Positions 32,750 through 44,124 of a DNA stretch of 64,000 bases are shown in pieces. Where the stretch lies: assembly GCA_020744225.1 (NCBI GenBank), contig JAGMWG010000007.1:372001-436000 (forward strand). The letters run 5' to 3'. Origin of the DNA: Paraphoma chrysanthemicola (Eukaryota; Ascomycota; Dothideomycetes; Pleosporales; Phaeosphaeriaceae). The position numbers and the translations under genes were made by a program. The notes under the pieces were generated by a model that saw only the letters and a list, made by a program, of their open reading frames with translations, was not told the DNA's origin and searched no databases. Within the stretch, counting starts at the first letter, position 1. Each line of letters starts with the position of its first letter.

Positions 32750-33085
32750 TGACCGCAGCTATGAGATGTTGGTTATGACATGATTTCGGGAACTGAGAGG
32801 TGAATGAGACTTTGATCTTCTGATACCCAAGCACGCATAGTATTCTTTAGCATAGCATCTGCACAATTTCAAATGTTAAGAAAGCATCCTCTTACACTCT
32901 ACTGTGTTCGTCACTTGGATCACGCGTAAGAATCTAATCGGAATCGTCTTGAAACAGAACTTGCTATTGCGAAGTTCCTCAATACATGGGTATCATATAC
33001 AAAAACAACCAAGCCAAATACATATCCACCATACCTCCAAAACGCCTTATATCTTCACTATGCCCCCCCTAACCAGACCTCGTTC
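32750..33085. other. Convergent intergenic, nothing recognised
   Basis: About 340 nt between the stops of SCM3 and the phosphodiesterase gene. It should contain both 3' UTRs. Nothing else recognised. Confidence 0.45.
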
Positions 33086-35332
33086 TCATCCCTCATCCCC
33101 ATGCCCATCCTTGCCGTCCCCACCTTTGCCTCCAACATGCTCATTCACAAAGTCCTCCACCCACTCCTCTACCTCCTCCGCCTTGTGCGTCAACCACTCC
33201 CACCACTTCTCGTCCCCGTTGGGCGTCTCCTTGGGCTTCTCCACGCCCGTCACGCTCGGCGGCGTCGGTCGTACAGGGACATCTTCGTCTGCGAGCGAGG
33301 GCGATGTGTCTTCGAGACCGGATGCGATGCTCGATATTGAGCCTAGACTGGCGGACATGGTAGCTAGCAGTGGTGTCGCAAAGGGCTGGGAGGGGAGGGT
33401 ATGTGTAGCAGGATCGGGGGGCGTTTCGTCGGGTGTGCTTGAATCGTTGTGGTGCCCTGTGGGAACGAGTGGAAGGCGGAGAGTGCCGTTGTTGGGGGCG
33501 GGACTGATGCCGATGGAGTCGCAGACGATATTGTAGAGTTCAATGTTTTCTGTCATGAGTGTGTTAGTGCATGTGAGGATTGGCTTGTGATCGGAAGGTG
33601 CGATGGCTTACGGAATGGGTCCATGCGACTTCCTTGCGCATGTGGGAATGCCGGTCCTCTTGCGACGAAGATGGCGCGCATGAGTGGGTGTTCGTGGTCG
33701 TACCCATGAATACCTTTAGGATGGTATACGTCGCCGTTCTTCTGGCCTTCCTTGACGTCGTATTCATCTTTGGTCACAATAGCCCAGCCAGCTTTAGGAA
33801 TGATCCAAAGTGGTGCGATCCTATCGTTCTTTGAGAAGTGGTAGCGCTCAGGCATATCTTCATCGCGTAGGTAGACTTCAACGTTGGGATTGTCTTTTGT
33901 TCGCTCCTTGACCTGGTCATACAGGCGACGAAGATCAGAGGCCTTCTTCGGCCGGAGACCATAAAGGGGCCACCCGTCGATATGTGATAATTCGGCAGGA
34001 TCGATGAGGTCTTCCAATTGGACGAGTCGCGAGGCGTCGGTAGTGGCCATGCCGTGGTCAGAGACCACAACTACGTTCACGATGCCGGTCAGATTGCGGT
34101 CTTGGAGACCTGCCAGAATTCCTGCGAGCATAGCGTCGGCATCGGCGATAGTTTGCCGTATCTCTGTGCTGTTAGGACCGTACCGATGGCCATCGCTGTC
34201 GACATCCGGAACGTATGCAGCGATAAGCTGGGGTCGGGGTGTATTGTCTTTCGCACCGATGTCTTTTGGTCCTGGAAGGTCCAACAGGCCCATGATACGA
34301 TTCGTCTTCATTGGGAGCAGCTCCGAGCCATTGTACTTGTCAACGTATGCAATTGCCTGATCCTTAATGTGTGCCTCTGACCCTGGCCACATATGCACGG
34401 CTGCCCTGACCTTCTGCTTCTCTGCTGTCACCCAGACAGGCTCTCCGCCCCACCAGAACGGTTGCAAGCTCCTGTCTGGATCTGTGTAATAGAACTCCTT
34501 CTCCAACTTTGGGTCCCAGAACGTATTGCCGACCACGCCGTGCGCTTCCGGATACATGCCCGTGGCCATTGTGTAGTGGTTTGGAAATGTTACGCTGGGA
34601 AAGCTCGGCAGCATGTACTTGGGCGAAATCCCTTCTTGTATGAATTGATTCAGGGTGGGCGTGAGGTTCCGATAGAGAAAGTCGGCGCGAAAGCCGTCGA
34701 GGGAGATCAGTATGGTGGTAGGCGCGAAGAGCGACGTCCCATTTGACACCATGATTGCGGCATCTTTGATGTCCTTGGGAGTGGACAGACGGTACGTGGC
34801 AGCGAGTAGGACGACGAAGAGGACAACGATGGCAATGTAAATGCATACTTTGCGCCAGATTCGTGCTTTTCGGGCCTGTTGCAGTCGTTAGCATGCGATC
34901 GACAATCATCGAGTATCAGCACACCTTTCTTTGTGTCCGCAGCGCAAGTAGCCGCTGCTCATCACTTTCCGAGCTTCGTCTGGATCTAAGACTTGTACTT
35001 GAATGCCCAATTCCTTCCTCCATCTCGTACATGAGGGCGCTGCTCTCCTCATTTTGCCCTCTCTTGCCCGCCTTCGCCTCCGCTTTGCGCGACAACTTTC
35101 CAATCTTGACACTTTTCTTGCCGAATATGTTGGTGAGGCCGTCCTTTTGCGTCAGCAAACGGTCCCGCTCGTCCTCTGAATCAAGAATGTCATGATCGTT
35201 CTCTAGCAATTCGCCCGAGGGCCGCCCATCATAGCCTTCGTCGTCTGTATCGGGGTCGTAGAGGGTGCGTTCGTCGGCGCTGACATCGGAGCTTGGGCGC
35301 CTATGAGACTCTTCGTTTGATCGCGAAGACAT
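33086..35332 (-). CDS. Membrane nucleotide pyrophosphatase/phosphodiesterase (NPP/ENPP family)
   Basis: Type II membrane enzyme that hydrolyses phosphodiester or pyrophosphate bonds of nucleotides outside the cytosol, like yeast Npp1/Npp2. Exons 34925-35332, 33612-34875 and 33086-33549 give 711 residues. The N-terminal ~145 residues are acidic and cytosolic; one membrane helix follows (about 146-165, VCIYIAIVVLFVVLLAATY). Catalytic features: Asp196 (ILISLDGFRAD), Thr232 nucleophile (FPSVTFPNHYT), PDVDSDGHRYGP, VVVSDHGM and IHGYDHEHPLMRAIFVARGP. The last intron joins DPF-QNIELYN, matching the family block that follows the catalytic domain. After this the C-terminal ~100 residues are Pro/Ser-rich and end in a Trp/Glu-rich stretch (KWWEWLTHKAEEVEEWVEDF) not typical of the family. 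Substrate not determined. Confidence 0.94.
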
Positions 35333-35716
35333 TGTGGGTAACTATGGAGCCCCGAAGTTACATAGCTAGCTTGGACAGAGGTGTTGCGCGCACTGCGAGA
35401 GTGCGTAAGCGTTGGTCGGGAGTGAGCCATCAGCATTCATATGGAAACGCCTCCCTTGGCAGCGCGAGCGTTTCATGGTCGTGTAGCACCCACCGCGCCG
35501 CACTGCATTCTTGGGCGATCATCAAACAATCGCGTGTTTTGCGATAAGGATAAGCGCTGGCATGACTAGAAAGCACTGTTTATAACAGAATGCATCGTGG
35601 GATGTTCATTTGCATGTGCGTGTTTGGCTACTTGTTCAGGGTCCACGTCAACCATAATTCTTGAATTCAGAACATGGGACATTTATGTCATCCTACCAAC
35701 ACAGAAGCCTTATGCG
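35333..35716. other. Intergenic, nothing recognised
   Basis: About 380 nt between two minus-strand genes, containing the phosphodiesterase promoter. Nothing else recognised. Confidence 0.45.
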
Positions 35717-36946
35717 TTATGACAACGCTTCAAATATGACGTCTCCACTAGCATCTATCCACGTTGACCCAGATATAGCAACCTGCCCTTTGGAGCATAA
35801 CCACAGCAAGAGCCAAACGTGCTCTACAACCTCCGCCCAGCAATACACCCGGACTAGTCCAAGATTCTGCGGAGATAATGCCTCCCTGTGAAGCGATACG
35901 CCCCATCCGAGCCTTCCACTTCGCACATGTTCGCAAACCGCCGTCCAAAACTCGTGCTGAACCTCAGTAGACCACCGCGAACAGTCAACAGACCAATACC
36001 CACGGTCGTCGGACTTGGGAGCTTCGCACTTTCTGTTAGGCTGAAAACGCTTCGGATTATGCGCTTTGACTGCTGCTAAATGCTTTGTCACTTGGGAGGG
36101 TAGCTTGCCAGGGCATTCGACGGACACCTTAGGTGCTGGGGCAAAAACATCGATCGGCAATTTGCCAAAGTCTCTCTGGGAAAGTCCATAGCCTACCACA
36201 TCTTGACGTGCAAGGTTGTATAAATGTGTTGTCGTAGCCGGATGCGGTTGGCTCGTAACTGATTGATCCGCTGGAGATCCGCTATGCGCCAAAGAAACTG
36301 GTGTCGTTCCGGACGCTGTCGCCTCTACACATTCAATAGCAGTAGTCTCATGAACTTGATCTGCTTGAGTTTGACCATTGCCAGCAGCCTCTTCACTGAC
36401 TTCGTCATCAGAAGTATCCTCTGATGTCGCTGAGTAGCTGTCGAACAGTTGGCTTTGCAAAGCCTGAGCGCCCAGCTGCGTGTCTTCAACGAACGCTGTG
36501 GCAATATTTTCAGACGGGCGTGGATCCCGATGGTGTTCGCTTGCGAAGCTGGACCGGAATGCCTTTTGCTCTTTCCAGTGCGTTTGAATGCGATCCAAGT
36601 GGGCGAGCCGACTGCTTGTGGGAATGGACCCGTCATCAATGGGTTCAGGCGCAGGTCCTTCGCCATGATTGGTTTCGTTGCTAATGCGGTCTCCAGAAGA
36701 AAGCAAGGACGGAAAACTGCCGTAGGAGTCCTTGCTGGTAGACAAAATTGATATCTCCGCAGGCCCAGGTGTAGCCGATTCTCGACAGTCTACGGGGGCT
36801 ATCGTCTCTCGTACTTGATGGTGGCGTTCATAGCCATGCCTTACATGGGGCACGAAATCGACGTAAGCTTCACTTAAAGATCGAAACAGCTCATCGTTTT
36901 GTCGCGTGGCAGGTGCAGATATGTGGACCAGGATCTCATCGTCCAT
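35717..36946 (-). CDS. Unknown protein with a Trp/Cys-rich C-terminal domain
   Basis: Intronless ORF of 409 residues; family not recognised. Residues 1 to ~255 are polar, rich in Ser, Asp, Glu and Gln (EDTSDDEVSEEAAGNGQ), probably disordered. From about 270 onward the composition changes to an apparently folded domain with many aromatic and Cys residues: RGYWSVDCSRWSTEVQHEFW, then VCEHVRSGRLGWGVSLHREA, and a final LVRVYCWAEVVEHVWLLLWL segment followed by GSTWIDASGDVIFEA. No signal peptide; the WLLLWL stretch is too short and too flanked by charge to be a clear membrane helix. Divergent from eIF3d with 262 nt between starts. The contrast between tail and domain supports a real gene. Confidence 0.65.
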   Translation of the reverse strand: MDDEILVHISAPATRQNDELFRSLSEAYVDFVPHVRHGYERHHQVRETIAPVDCRESATPGPAEISILSTSKDSYGSFPSLLSSGDRISNETNHGEGPAPEPIDDGSIPTSSRLAHLDRIQTHWKEQKAFRSSFASEHHRDPRPSENIATAFVEDTQLGAQALQSQLFDSYSATSEDTSDDEVSEEAAGNGQTQADQVHETTAIECVEATASGTTPVSLAHSGSPADQSVTSQPHPATTTHLYNLARQDVVGYGLSQRDFGKLPIDVFAPAPKVSVECPGKLPSQVTKHLAAVKAHNPKRFQPNRKCEAPKSDDRGYWSVDCSRWSTEVQHEFWTAVCEHVRSGRLGWGVSLHREALSPQNLGLVRVYCWAEVVEHVWLLLWLCSKGQVAISGSTWIDASGDVIFEALS

Positions 36947-37208
36947 GGTTGACTTGCGCAGCGGATTGTCGAAGGTATTGTGCGGCCATCATGCGGAACT
37001 AAAGGTTTTGGAAATATGTAAGTGATTTCCAAGGATTCGTCCAAGGTAAGTGAAAGTAGTGATGGAGGTCGATCACGTCCACTGCACTTTCGCCCGCGGA
37101 AATCGGCGGATGTTTGTTCCGCGATATCTTGGCATCCCACCATTTTCTCTAGGGTATTGTGCGGCGATGATCAAGGCCCAGCAGTCACCCCTCAGACAAT
37201 CCGCAAAC

Positions 37209-39050
37209 ATGGCGCCCGCTTCATTACTCGACCTCGTGTCTGCACTGCCCGCCACCGATGGCTGGGGACCCGCCGTCTCGAGTGAGACCATGCTGGACGG
37301 CGTGCCCTTCGCGCCCTACTCGAAAGGAGACAAACTAGGTCGCATGGCCGACTGGACCGAGGGCAAGGATCGCGAACGGGGAGGACGCCAGCAATACGGC
37401 AACAGGAACTACAGAGGTATGGAGAAGTCAAGGCAGCACGTAAGAAAAGAAAATATGTCGATCTAACAACTACCCCGCAGACCAGCAAGTGTACGGCGCA
37501 AATCAGCAGACAAACCCCTTCGCCATCCAGGCCGCAGAGGAGGAGGCTACTTTCTCCGTCGTCGACAATTCCCGCACAACCACCCGGGGGCGAGGCTTCG
37601 GACGAGGTGGTGGCACAGTCTTCGGCCGCGGACGCGGACAGCGAGGCGGCCAGGCACAACGTGGAGGACGGGGCACCTTCCAGCGTGTTGGCGGCGGTCG
37701 CGGACAATATGACAACCAGCGGGGCGGCCAGCGTGGTGGACGTGGAGGACGCCGTTTCGGTTGGAGAGACGACAAGCCCCAACGTAACCGCGATGCTTCA
37801 GTTCAGGTCAAGCCTGAGTGGACTGTCATGGAGGAGATTGACTTTTCTCGTCTGGGCAAGCTGAACCTCGATACTGGCGATGGCGAGGATCTCGATAACT
37901 ACGGCTTCTTATACTACTACGACCGCAGCTACGACAAGCAACCCGGCGCGAAGACCTCTGAGCGGAGACTCAATGTGCTTGAGCGCGCGGCGTACAACGT
38001 CACCACATCGAGCGACCCGATTCTGCAGGAGCTGGCAGACAAGGATGAGGCCACCGTCTTTGCCACGGACAACGTCTTGTCGATGCTCATGTGCGCCACA
38101 AAGTCCGTCTACTCCTGGGACCTGGTCTTCTCGAGGAAGGGCAACAAGGTCTTCATCGACAAGCGCGACGGCTCAAATCTGGACATGGTCACCGTCAACG
38201 AGAACGCTGCGGATGCGCCATTGGAAATTTCAGAAGGAAACAAGGACTCCATCAACAGTCCTGGAGCGCTTATGCTGGAAGCCACCCACATCAACAACGT
38301 CTTCCCTCTGCAGGTCGTACTGGAATCAGACACGAACAAGGTCACCATGCCGCACGAGCATCCGTTCTACAACGAAGAGGTTGAGAGCGATCCGCCAGCG
38401 TCCAAGGCGTATAGATACCGCCGCTTCGATCTCTCCTTGGAGAAGGACGAAGAGCCTCTACACCTGATCGTTCGAACAGAGCTAGATGCTGTTGTGAAGA
38501 ACAACATCAATGGGGAGGATCAGTACCTGACCATCAAGGCTCTTAACGAGTTCGACAACAAAGCCCAAGGCTCAGGTGGCGCGCTTGACTGGAGGTCCAA
38601 GTTGGCCAGTCAAAGGGGTGCCGTCTTGGCCACTGAGATGAAGAACAACTCTTGCAAGCTAGCTCGATGGGCTGTGCAGAGTATTCTTGCCAAGGCTGAC
38701 ACCATGAAGCTTGGGTACGTATTCTCGCGTTCGCTATGACAGATTTGAGCTAACATATTACCAGTTTTGTCTCCCGTACCAATCCCAAGAACAACAATGA
38801 CCACGTCATCCTTGGTGTGCTCACCAACAAGCCTCGCGACTTCGCCTCCCAGATGGCGCTCAACCTCAACAACGGCTGGGGTATCGTGCGTACCATTGTC
38901 GATATGGTCATGCGCATGGACGAGGGCAAGTACGTGTTGGTCAAGGACCCCAACAAGTCCCTGCTCCGCCTGTACCAGGTTCCTCTCCACACTTTCGAGG
39001 AGGAGGACATTGAGGAGTTGCAGGCACCCGCTGAGGAGGACGAGGAGTAG
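37209..39050 (+). CDS. EIF3D: Eukaryotic translation initiation factor 3 subunit D
   Basis: Subunit D (p66, Moe1 in fission yeast) of eIF3, which recruits mRNA and can bind caps during translation initiation. Exons 37209-37416, 37481-38714 and 38765-39050 give 575 residues. The start MAPASLLDLVSALPATDGWG is family-like; an in-frame upstream ATG at 37050 is not. Then come GVPFAPYSKGDKLGRMADW, an RG/GG-rich RNA-binding stretch (about 95-150, RGRGFGRGGG and repeats), EEIDFSRLGKLN, and the cap-binding fold (about 180-550) through VSRTNPKNNNDHVILGVLTN and YVLVKDPNKSLLRLYQVP. It ends in an acidic tail (APAEEDEE). Both introns restore the frame (NYR-DQQVYG, KLG-FVSRT). Confidence 0.97.
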
Positions 39051-39569
39051 GCATTTTAGAGCCAACTGGCGGTGCATTCATTGATACCCAGCCGGTAATG
39101 ACTTTGATGATATGATGGGGGACGATCATGGACCTGGCCAAGGTATCAGTCGACAAGCGAGGTTCAAAGAGACCTCGCTACATTACGATGGCTGGCACTT
39201 CTGTAGACACAAACCTTTATACATTCCTCACCCACTCGAGTTGACTTTTTTTGCACAATGCTCAAAATCACCGGTCACATTTGAAACATGATATCTTCGA
39301 TTCTCGTACTACATGAAGCCACATACTTTTTGCCCTAGCAGACTAACAAGCTCCCTAACTCCTCTAGTGTCTAGCAGACCAGTCGACCGTGAAAGTCAGG
39401 AGCACTATACACATGGAAACAGAACTTCTCTTATCAAGCCTCTTGCACTCACGTTCACCACGTTCCCTGCCCCCCACTGGGTATATCTCTCCGCGACACG
39501 ACTACCCCTTTTTCATGACTGGATTCTCGGCTCTGCGGTTCATGGCCTTCGCGGATGGGTCGCAACGCT
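39051..39569. other. Convergent intergenic, nothing recognised
   Basis: About 520 nt between the stops of eIF3d and CPA2. ORFs here overlap the true last exon of CPA2 on the other strand. Nothing else recognised. Confidence 0.45.
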
Positions 39570-42500
39570 TTACAATGGACGTCCGCCGACAAAGTCGCTC
39601 CATGACCGGACTTCGCTTGGGATACCCTCCTTCTTGGGCAGCTTCTCGCTCATGCATTGGGCGAAGAGCACAGCAGTCTGGCAGATATTAGCACGACATT
39701 AATCACTGGGTGAAGGGGGAAGAACGCACCTTAGGCTCCATGAACAGTGGAACACCAAAGTCGACAGCGTTCCTCCTCATGACGTAGTCCTCGTCAAACA
39801 GGCCATTCGCCCTGTACTTGGCCAAATTGAAGCAGCCCCGGATATCGTACTTCTCAAACACCTCGCGAAGCTTCCTCTTGTCGTCCTTGGGGAACTCGAT
39901 GACTTCGACGGAGACGCCAGGGGCGTTCTTCTCGAGCAGAGCCTTGACGTCCTTGTTTGCAGCGAGGAACTTGTAGCCGAGCGGGTTGACGTACTTGGCG
40001 ATTTGGATCAACGAGTTGGAGTGCAGCGCGTCAGCGGTGACATCGCCGCCAAAGAGGAGACCCTCGCCGGGTTGTGGCAGACGGAAGTTCATTTGCGATT
40101 GAGCGGATGCCCAGTATGCCTCGACAAGATCCTTACCGAAGCAAGCCATTTCACCGGTCGAAGACATTTCAACACCGAGATAGGGGTCAGCACCAGCTAA
40201 CCTGGTCCATGAGAACTGAGGAACCTTGGTGGCAAGGTAGTTGCGCTCCACTGCCATGAGGTCGGTGGGCTCTGGGACCTCGCGGCCAACAAGAGCCTTG
40301 GTAGCAACATCAATGAAGTTGGTTCCGAGGACCTTGCTGACGAAGGGGAATGAGCGAGAAGCACGGAGATTGCACTCAATGACCTTGAGGTTAGGCTCTG
40401 AGCCTTCAACCTCCTCCTTGATGATTTGCATGTTGAAGGGGCCAGTGATGTTCCATGCCTTAGCGACCTTGTCGGCGATCTCCTTGACACGCTCCTGAAT
40501 GCGCTTGTCGAGGTTGACGGGAGGCAGGACAAGTGTTGCGTCACCAGAGTGGACACCAGCGTTCTCAATGTGCTCGCTGACAGCGTGCACCAGGACCTTA
40601 CCGTTGGAAGCAACAGCGTCACAATCGATCTCTTGAGCACCATCGATATACTGGGTGATGACGACAGGGTGGTCGGGCGAGACGGACGAGGCAGCGAGCA
40701 GCTTCTCCTTGAGCTCGCTCTCGCTTCGGATGACAGTCATAGCAGCACCCGAGAGGACGTATGAGGGACGAACCAAGACGGGGTACTTGACAGACTCCGC
40801 GAACTTCTTAGCCTCCTCATACGATGTGAGCTCCTTCCAGGCGGGCTGATCGACGCCGATAGAGTCAAGAATCGAGGAGAACTTGTGACGATCTTCGGCC
40901 TTGTCAATGTCCTGAGGATCAGTTCCTAGCACTTTAGCTTTGCCGCTCTCCTGGAGCTTGAGAGCGATGTTCTGGGGTAGTTGGCCTCCAACAGAGACCA
41001 CGACACCGCTGGCGGTCTCCAATTCGTAAATGTCCATGACTCGCTCGTAGCTCAACTCCTCAAAGTAGAGCTTGTCGGCAACGTCGAAATCAGTGGAGTA
41101 CGTCTCTGGATTGCTAAAATTGCTCGCATTAGCATTGTTAGGTTAGCGTCTGTATGGTCAGGACTTACTACTATAGAAAAGTTAGCATATGTACAACGAG
41201 CAGTTCATTAGACAGAGTTGAGGGAAAGTAGGGGTCGGAGTACTACGCAGACGGAATCGTTGCGCCTCTCATCCAACTTGAAGCCGTGAAGACATCCAGG
41301 ATTGGCGTGTACGTGAGATGAATGGGCATAGTGGAGCACTTACGTTGATCATTACGGTCTTCTTGCCCAGATTGCCGAGCGAAAGTGTGGCATTGACAGC
41401 GCACCAATCGAACTCGACAGAGCTACCAATGCGGTAGACACCGCTTCCGAGAACTATGATACCATGGTCATCAAAGGTGACGTCGTGTGAAGAGGCGTTG
41501 TATGTCGTGTAAAGATAGTTGGTGTTGGCCGGGAACTCGGCAGCCAGTGTGTCAATCTTCTTGACCCATGGCCTGATGCCAAAGCTCTTCCTGCGCGCGC
41601 GAACCTCATCTTCCGTGCTTCCAACAGCCTTAGCAATTTGCTTGTCTGAAAAGCCCAACTTCTTGGCCTTAAGGATGATCTCCTTCTTGAGACCGAAGAG
41701 GCTGCCAATGTCTTCGAGCTCGTGTGTGCAGTCAACAATGTTCTGGAGCTTGTACAGGAACCACTTGTCGATCTTGGTCAAATCGTGAATGCGGTCAACC
41801 GAATAACCCTCGTGGAACATAGCCTGGCCAACGGCGAGCCAGCGGCGATCCGAGGGGTTCTTCAGCTCCTCGTCAAGGCTCTCGCCGTACTTCTCAGCTT
41901 GGAAACCGAGGAACTTGGGGTCGACTTGTCGGCAAGCCTTTTGGAATGACTCTTCGAAGATACGACCAATGGCCATGACTTCACCAACGGACTTCATGGA
42001 GCTACCAATATCACGCTTAACATTCTGGAACTTGGCGAGATCCCATCGGGGCATCTTTGTGACAACATAGTCCAAGCTCGGCTCAAAGTTCGCGGTTGTG
42101 GTCTTTGTGACGGCGTTTGGTAGTTCAGGCAGAGTGTGTCCAAGACCAATCTTGGCCGCAGTGTATGCGAGTGGGTATCCAGTAGCCTTTGAAGCCAATG
42201 CAGAAGAACGAGACAGACGAGCGTTGACTTCAATGACCCTGTAGTCAAGACCATCAGGCTGAAGCGCGTACTGAACATTGCATTCACCGACGACGCCCAA
42301 GTGGCGCACAATCTTGATCGCAGCTGATCGAAGCATGTGATATTCCTCGTCACTGAATGTCTGACTGGGCGAGACGACAATGCTGTCGCCAGTGTGTACG
42401 CCTAGAGGGTCGAAGTTCTCCATGTTGCAGACAGTGATGCAGTTGTCACTGGCATCACGCACGACCTCGTACTCGGCCTCCTTCCAGCCCTTGAGTGATT

Positions 42501-43426
42501 TCTCAACCAAGATCTGAGGGGAGAGGGTGAGGGATCGGGCCGACAAATCTCTGAGCTCATCGGCGTTGTTGGCGAAGCCAGAACCAAGACCGCCGAGCGC
42601 ATAGGCGGCACGGACAATGATAGGGTATCCGACCTTCTCCGCTGCATCCAGTGCTTCATCGATCGAGGAGACAGCGATTGACTTTGCGATCGGAATGTCG
42701 ATCTCATCGAGCGCGCGGGCGAACAGGTCACGATCTTCACTGGTCTCCAGTGTCTTGACACTGGTTCCGAGGACCTTGACACCGTACTTCTCGAATAGGC
42801 CCTTCTTGTTCATTTGAACACCGAGGTTCAGCGCGGTCTGGCCACCAAAACTGAGAAAGATGCCGTCGGGCTTCTCCTTCTGGATGACATATTCGGCGTA
42901 TTCAGGCGTGACGGGCAGGTAGTAGATCTCATCGGCGAGCACGTGCGAAGTTTGGATGGTCGCAATGTTGGGATTGAGTAGGACAGACTTGACGCCAGCT
43001 TCTTTGAGGGCCTTCAGCGCTTGCGAGCCTTGTGCGTAGTTAGTTGGGGATTGCATCTTCTTTATCCACATAATTTATTGCGCGCATACCTGAGTAGTCA
43101 AACTCTCCGGCCTGGCCAATGCTAAGACCACCACTGCCAATAACAAGGACTTTCTTGACGTCCACCAGATTCCTCGCGCCGTGGATCGCGCCGCTGTTGA
43201 GGTACGCTTGCGCATTAGGCGCTTCCTGGGTCTGATTCCATGTTGCGGAGACCTTGGAGAATGCTCGCAGCTGTCGGGAGACTGCAGATGACTCACTGGT
43301 CGAACGGAGAGATGTTAATGGCCTCGCAGTTCGGGATGTGAATGTGCGGGAGGCAGAAGGTGCTATGGAGCGATACTGGCTTGTAAGAGTGGGTACGCGA
43401 CGTGCCAAACGCGAGCAAAGAGCCAT
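39570..43426 (-). CDS. CPA2: Carbamoyl-phosphate synthase, arginine-specific, large subunit (mitochondrial)
   Basis: Makes carbamoyl phosphate from ammonia (delivered by the small glutaminase subunit), bicarbonate and two ATP, for arginine synthesis. Exons 43090-43426, 41344-43028, 41169-41170, 39730-41113 and 39570-39677 give 1171 residues. An Arg/Ser-rich N-terminus (MALCSRLARRVPTLTS) looks like a mitochondrial presequence. First ATP-grasp half follows (VLVIGSGGLSIGQAGEFDYS, RAAYALGGLGSG, EVNARLSRSSALASKATGYP), then the oligomerisation region, the second half (VLVRPSYVLSGAAM, ECNLRASRSFPFVSKVLGTN) and the C-terminal MGS-like regulatory domain. The third exon is only TA: it supplies two bases of Tyr675 in MIN-Y-NPETYSTDFD. 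Without it the frame breaks. The last exon, encoding TAVLFAQCMSEKLPKKEG, is easily missed because reading through its intron meets a stop. It is separate from the pyrimidine-type fusion enzyme, hence arginine-specific. Confidence 0.97.
41169..41170 (-). other. CPA2: Two-nucleotide microexon of CPA2 (TA)
   Basis: On the minus strand the bases TA lie between an acceptor (gctaacttttctatag, with a branch point and pyrimidine tract) and a donor (gtaagtcc). The upstream intron (41171-41343) begins GTAAGT after the AAC codon for Asn674; the downstream intron (41114-41168) ends ttttag before CAATCC. Inclusion restores Tyr675 and the universally conserved NPET motif; skipping leaves the downstream 1384-nt exon out of frame. 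Splicing is inferred, not observed. Confidence 0.85.
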
Positions 43427-44124
43427 GTTTGCAGGCGGTCACAGCAGCCGGGGGAGCGTCAAGCTCGAGAACGGCGTGCGATTAGAATTATAGAAGGAGG
43501 ACGCGCGAAAAGAGGATCGTCCGAGGCTTGCAGGATGCAATTGAGGGCTGCCAGAGCTCGAGCTCAGCAGAGCAGAATGCCAGTAGTGACTCTTTTGTCG
43601 AAATATGAACAAATTCGCGGGGACGACGTCGAGCTGCAGCCCAAAATTTACATGATTCGCCGGCGCAGCCAATAGTCTTAGCTCCGATACCGTCCAGATA
43701 ACGGATAAGATCCCAGGCGGTCAGAGACGCAACGATCGCCTCAGCCAAACATCTTGCACCAAATACGATTTCTTTGAGTTACGAGCTTATTTGCTGTGTT
43801 GCTGGAGTTCATCACACGCAATTGGACCACCCCTGTGTATAGCTTTAATGCTCACTACGCAGACAGTATCTGTGAGTCGCAAACTTGAGGAGGCCCGATT
43901 CCGGCGCAATCATGGGCTAAGACTGGCACGGGTGAAAAGAATTTTTGAAAGGTACTTGCAGAGGCTTTCGTCATTGGCAGGGTTCACAGGCTGCAAGCTC
44001 CACACTCATCGTGAAGGCTGTTATTGCATGCGTTCCTGTCTGCGGTGTTTGGCTATTGGCATTGGAAACTGTGGATTTCCACACGCTGCATGGTCGCGCA
44101 ATTTGCAGTCTCTGCATGCCCCTT
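43427..44124. other. Intergenic, CPA2 promoter and LCL3 3' flank
   Basis: About 700 nt between two minus-strand genes. Nothing else recognised; the ORFs on the plus strand have no family features. Confidence 0.45.

Noticed and set aside
37192..37782. 196-codon minus-strand ORF opposite eIF3d
   Set aside because: It is antisense to the RG-rich, GC-biased coding region of eIF3d; its Ala/Ser/Cys-rich product has no motif.
41269..41343. Apparent C-terminus of the large CPA2 ORF after VMIN
   Set aside because: This is read-through into an intron with a GTAAGT donor; the protein continues after the microexon.
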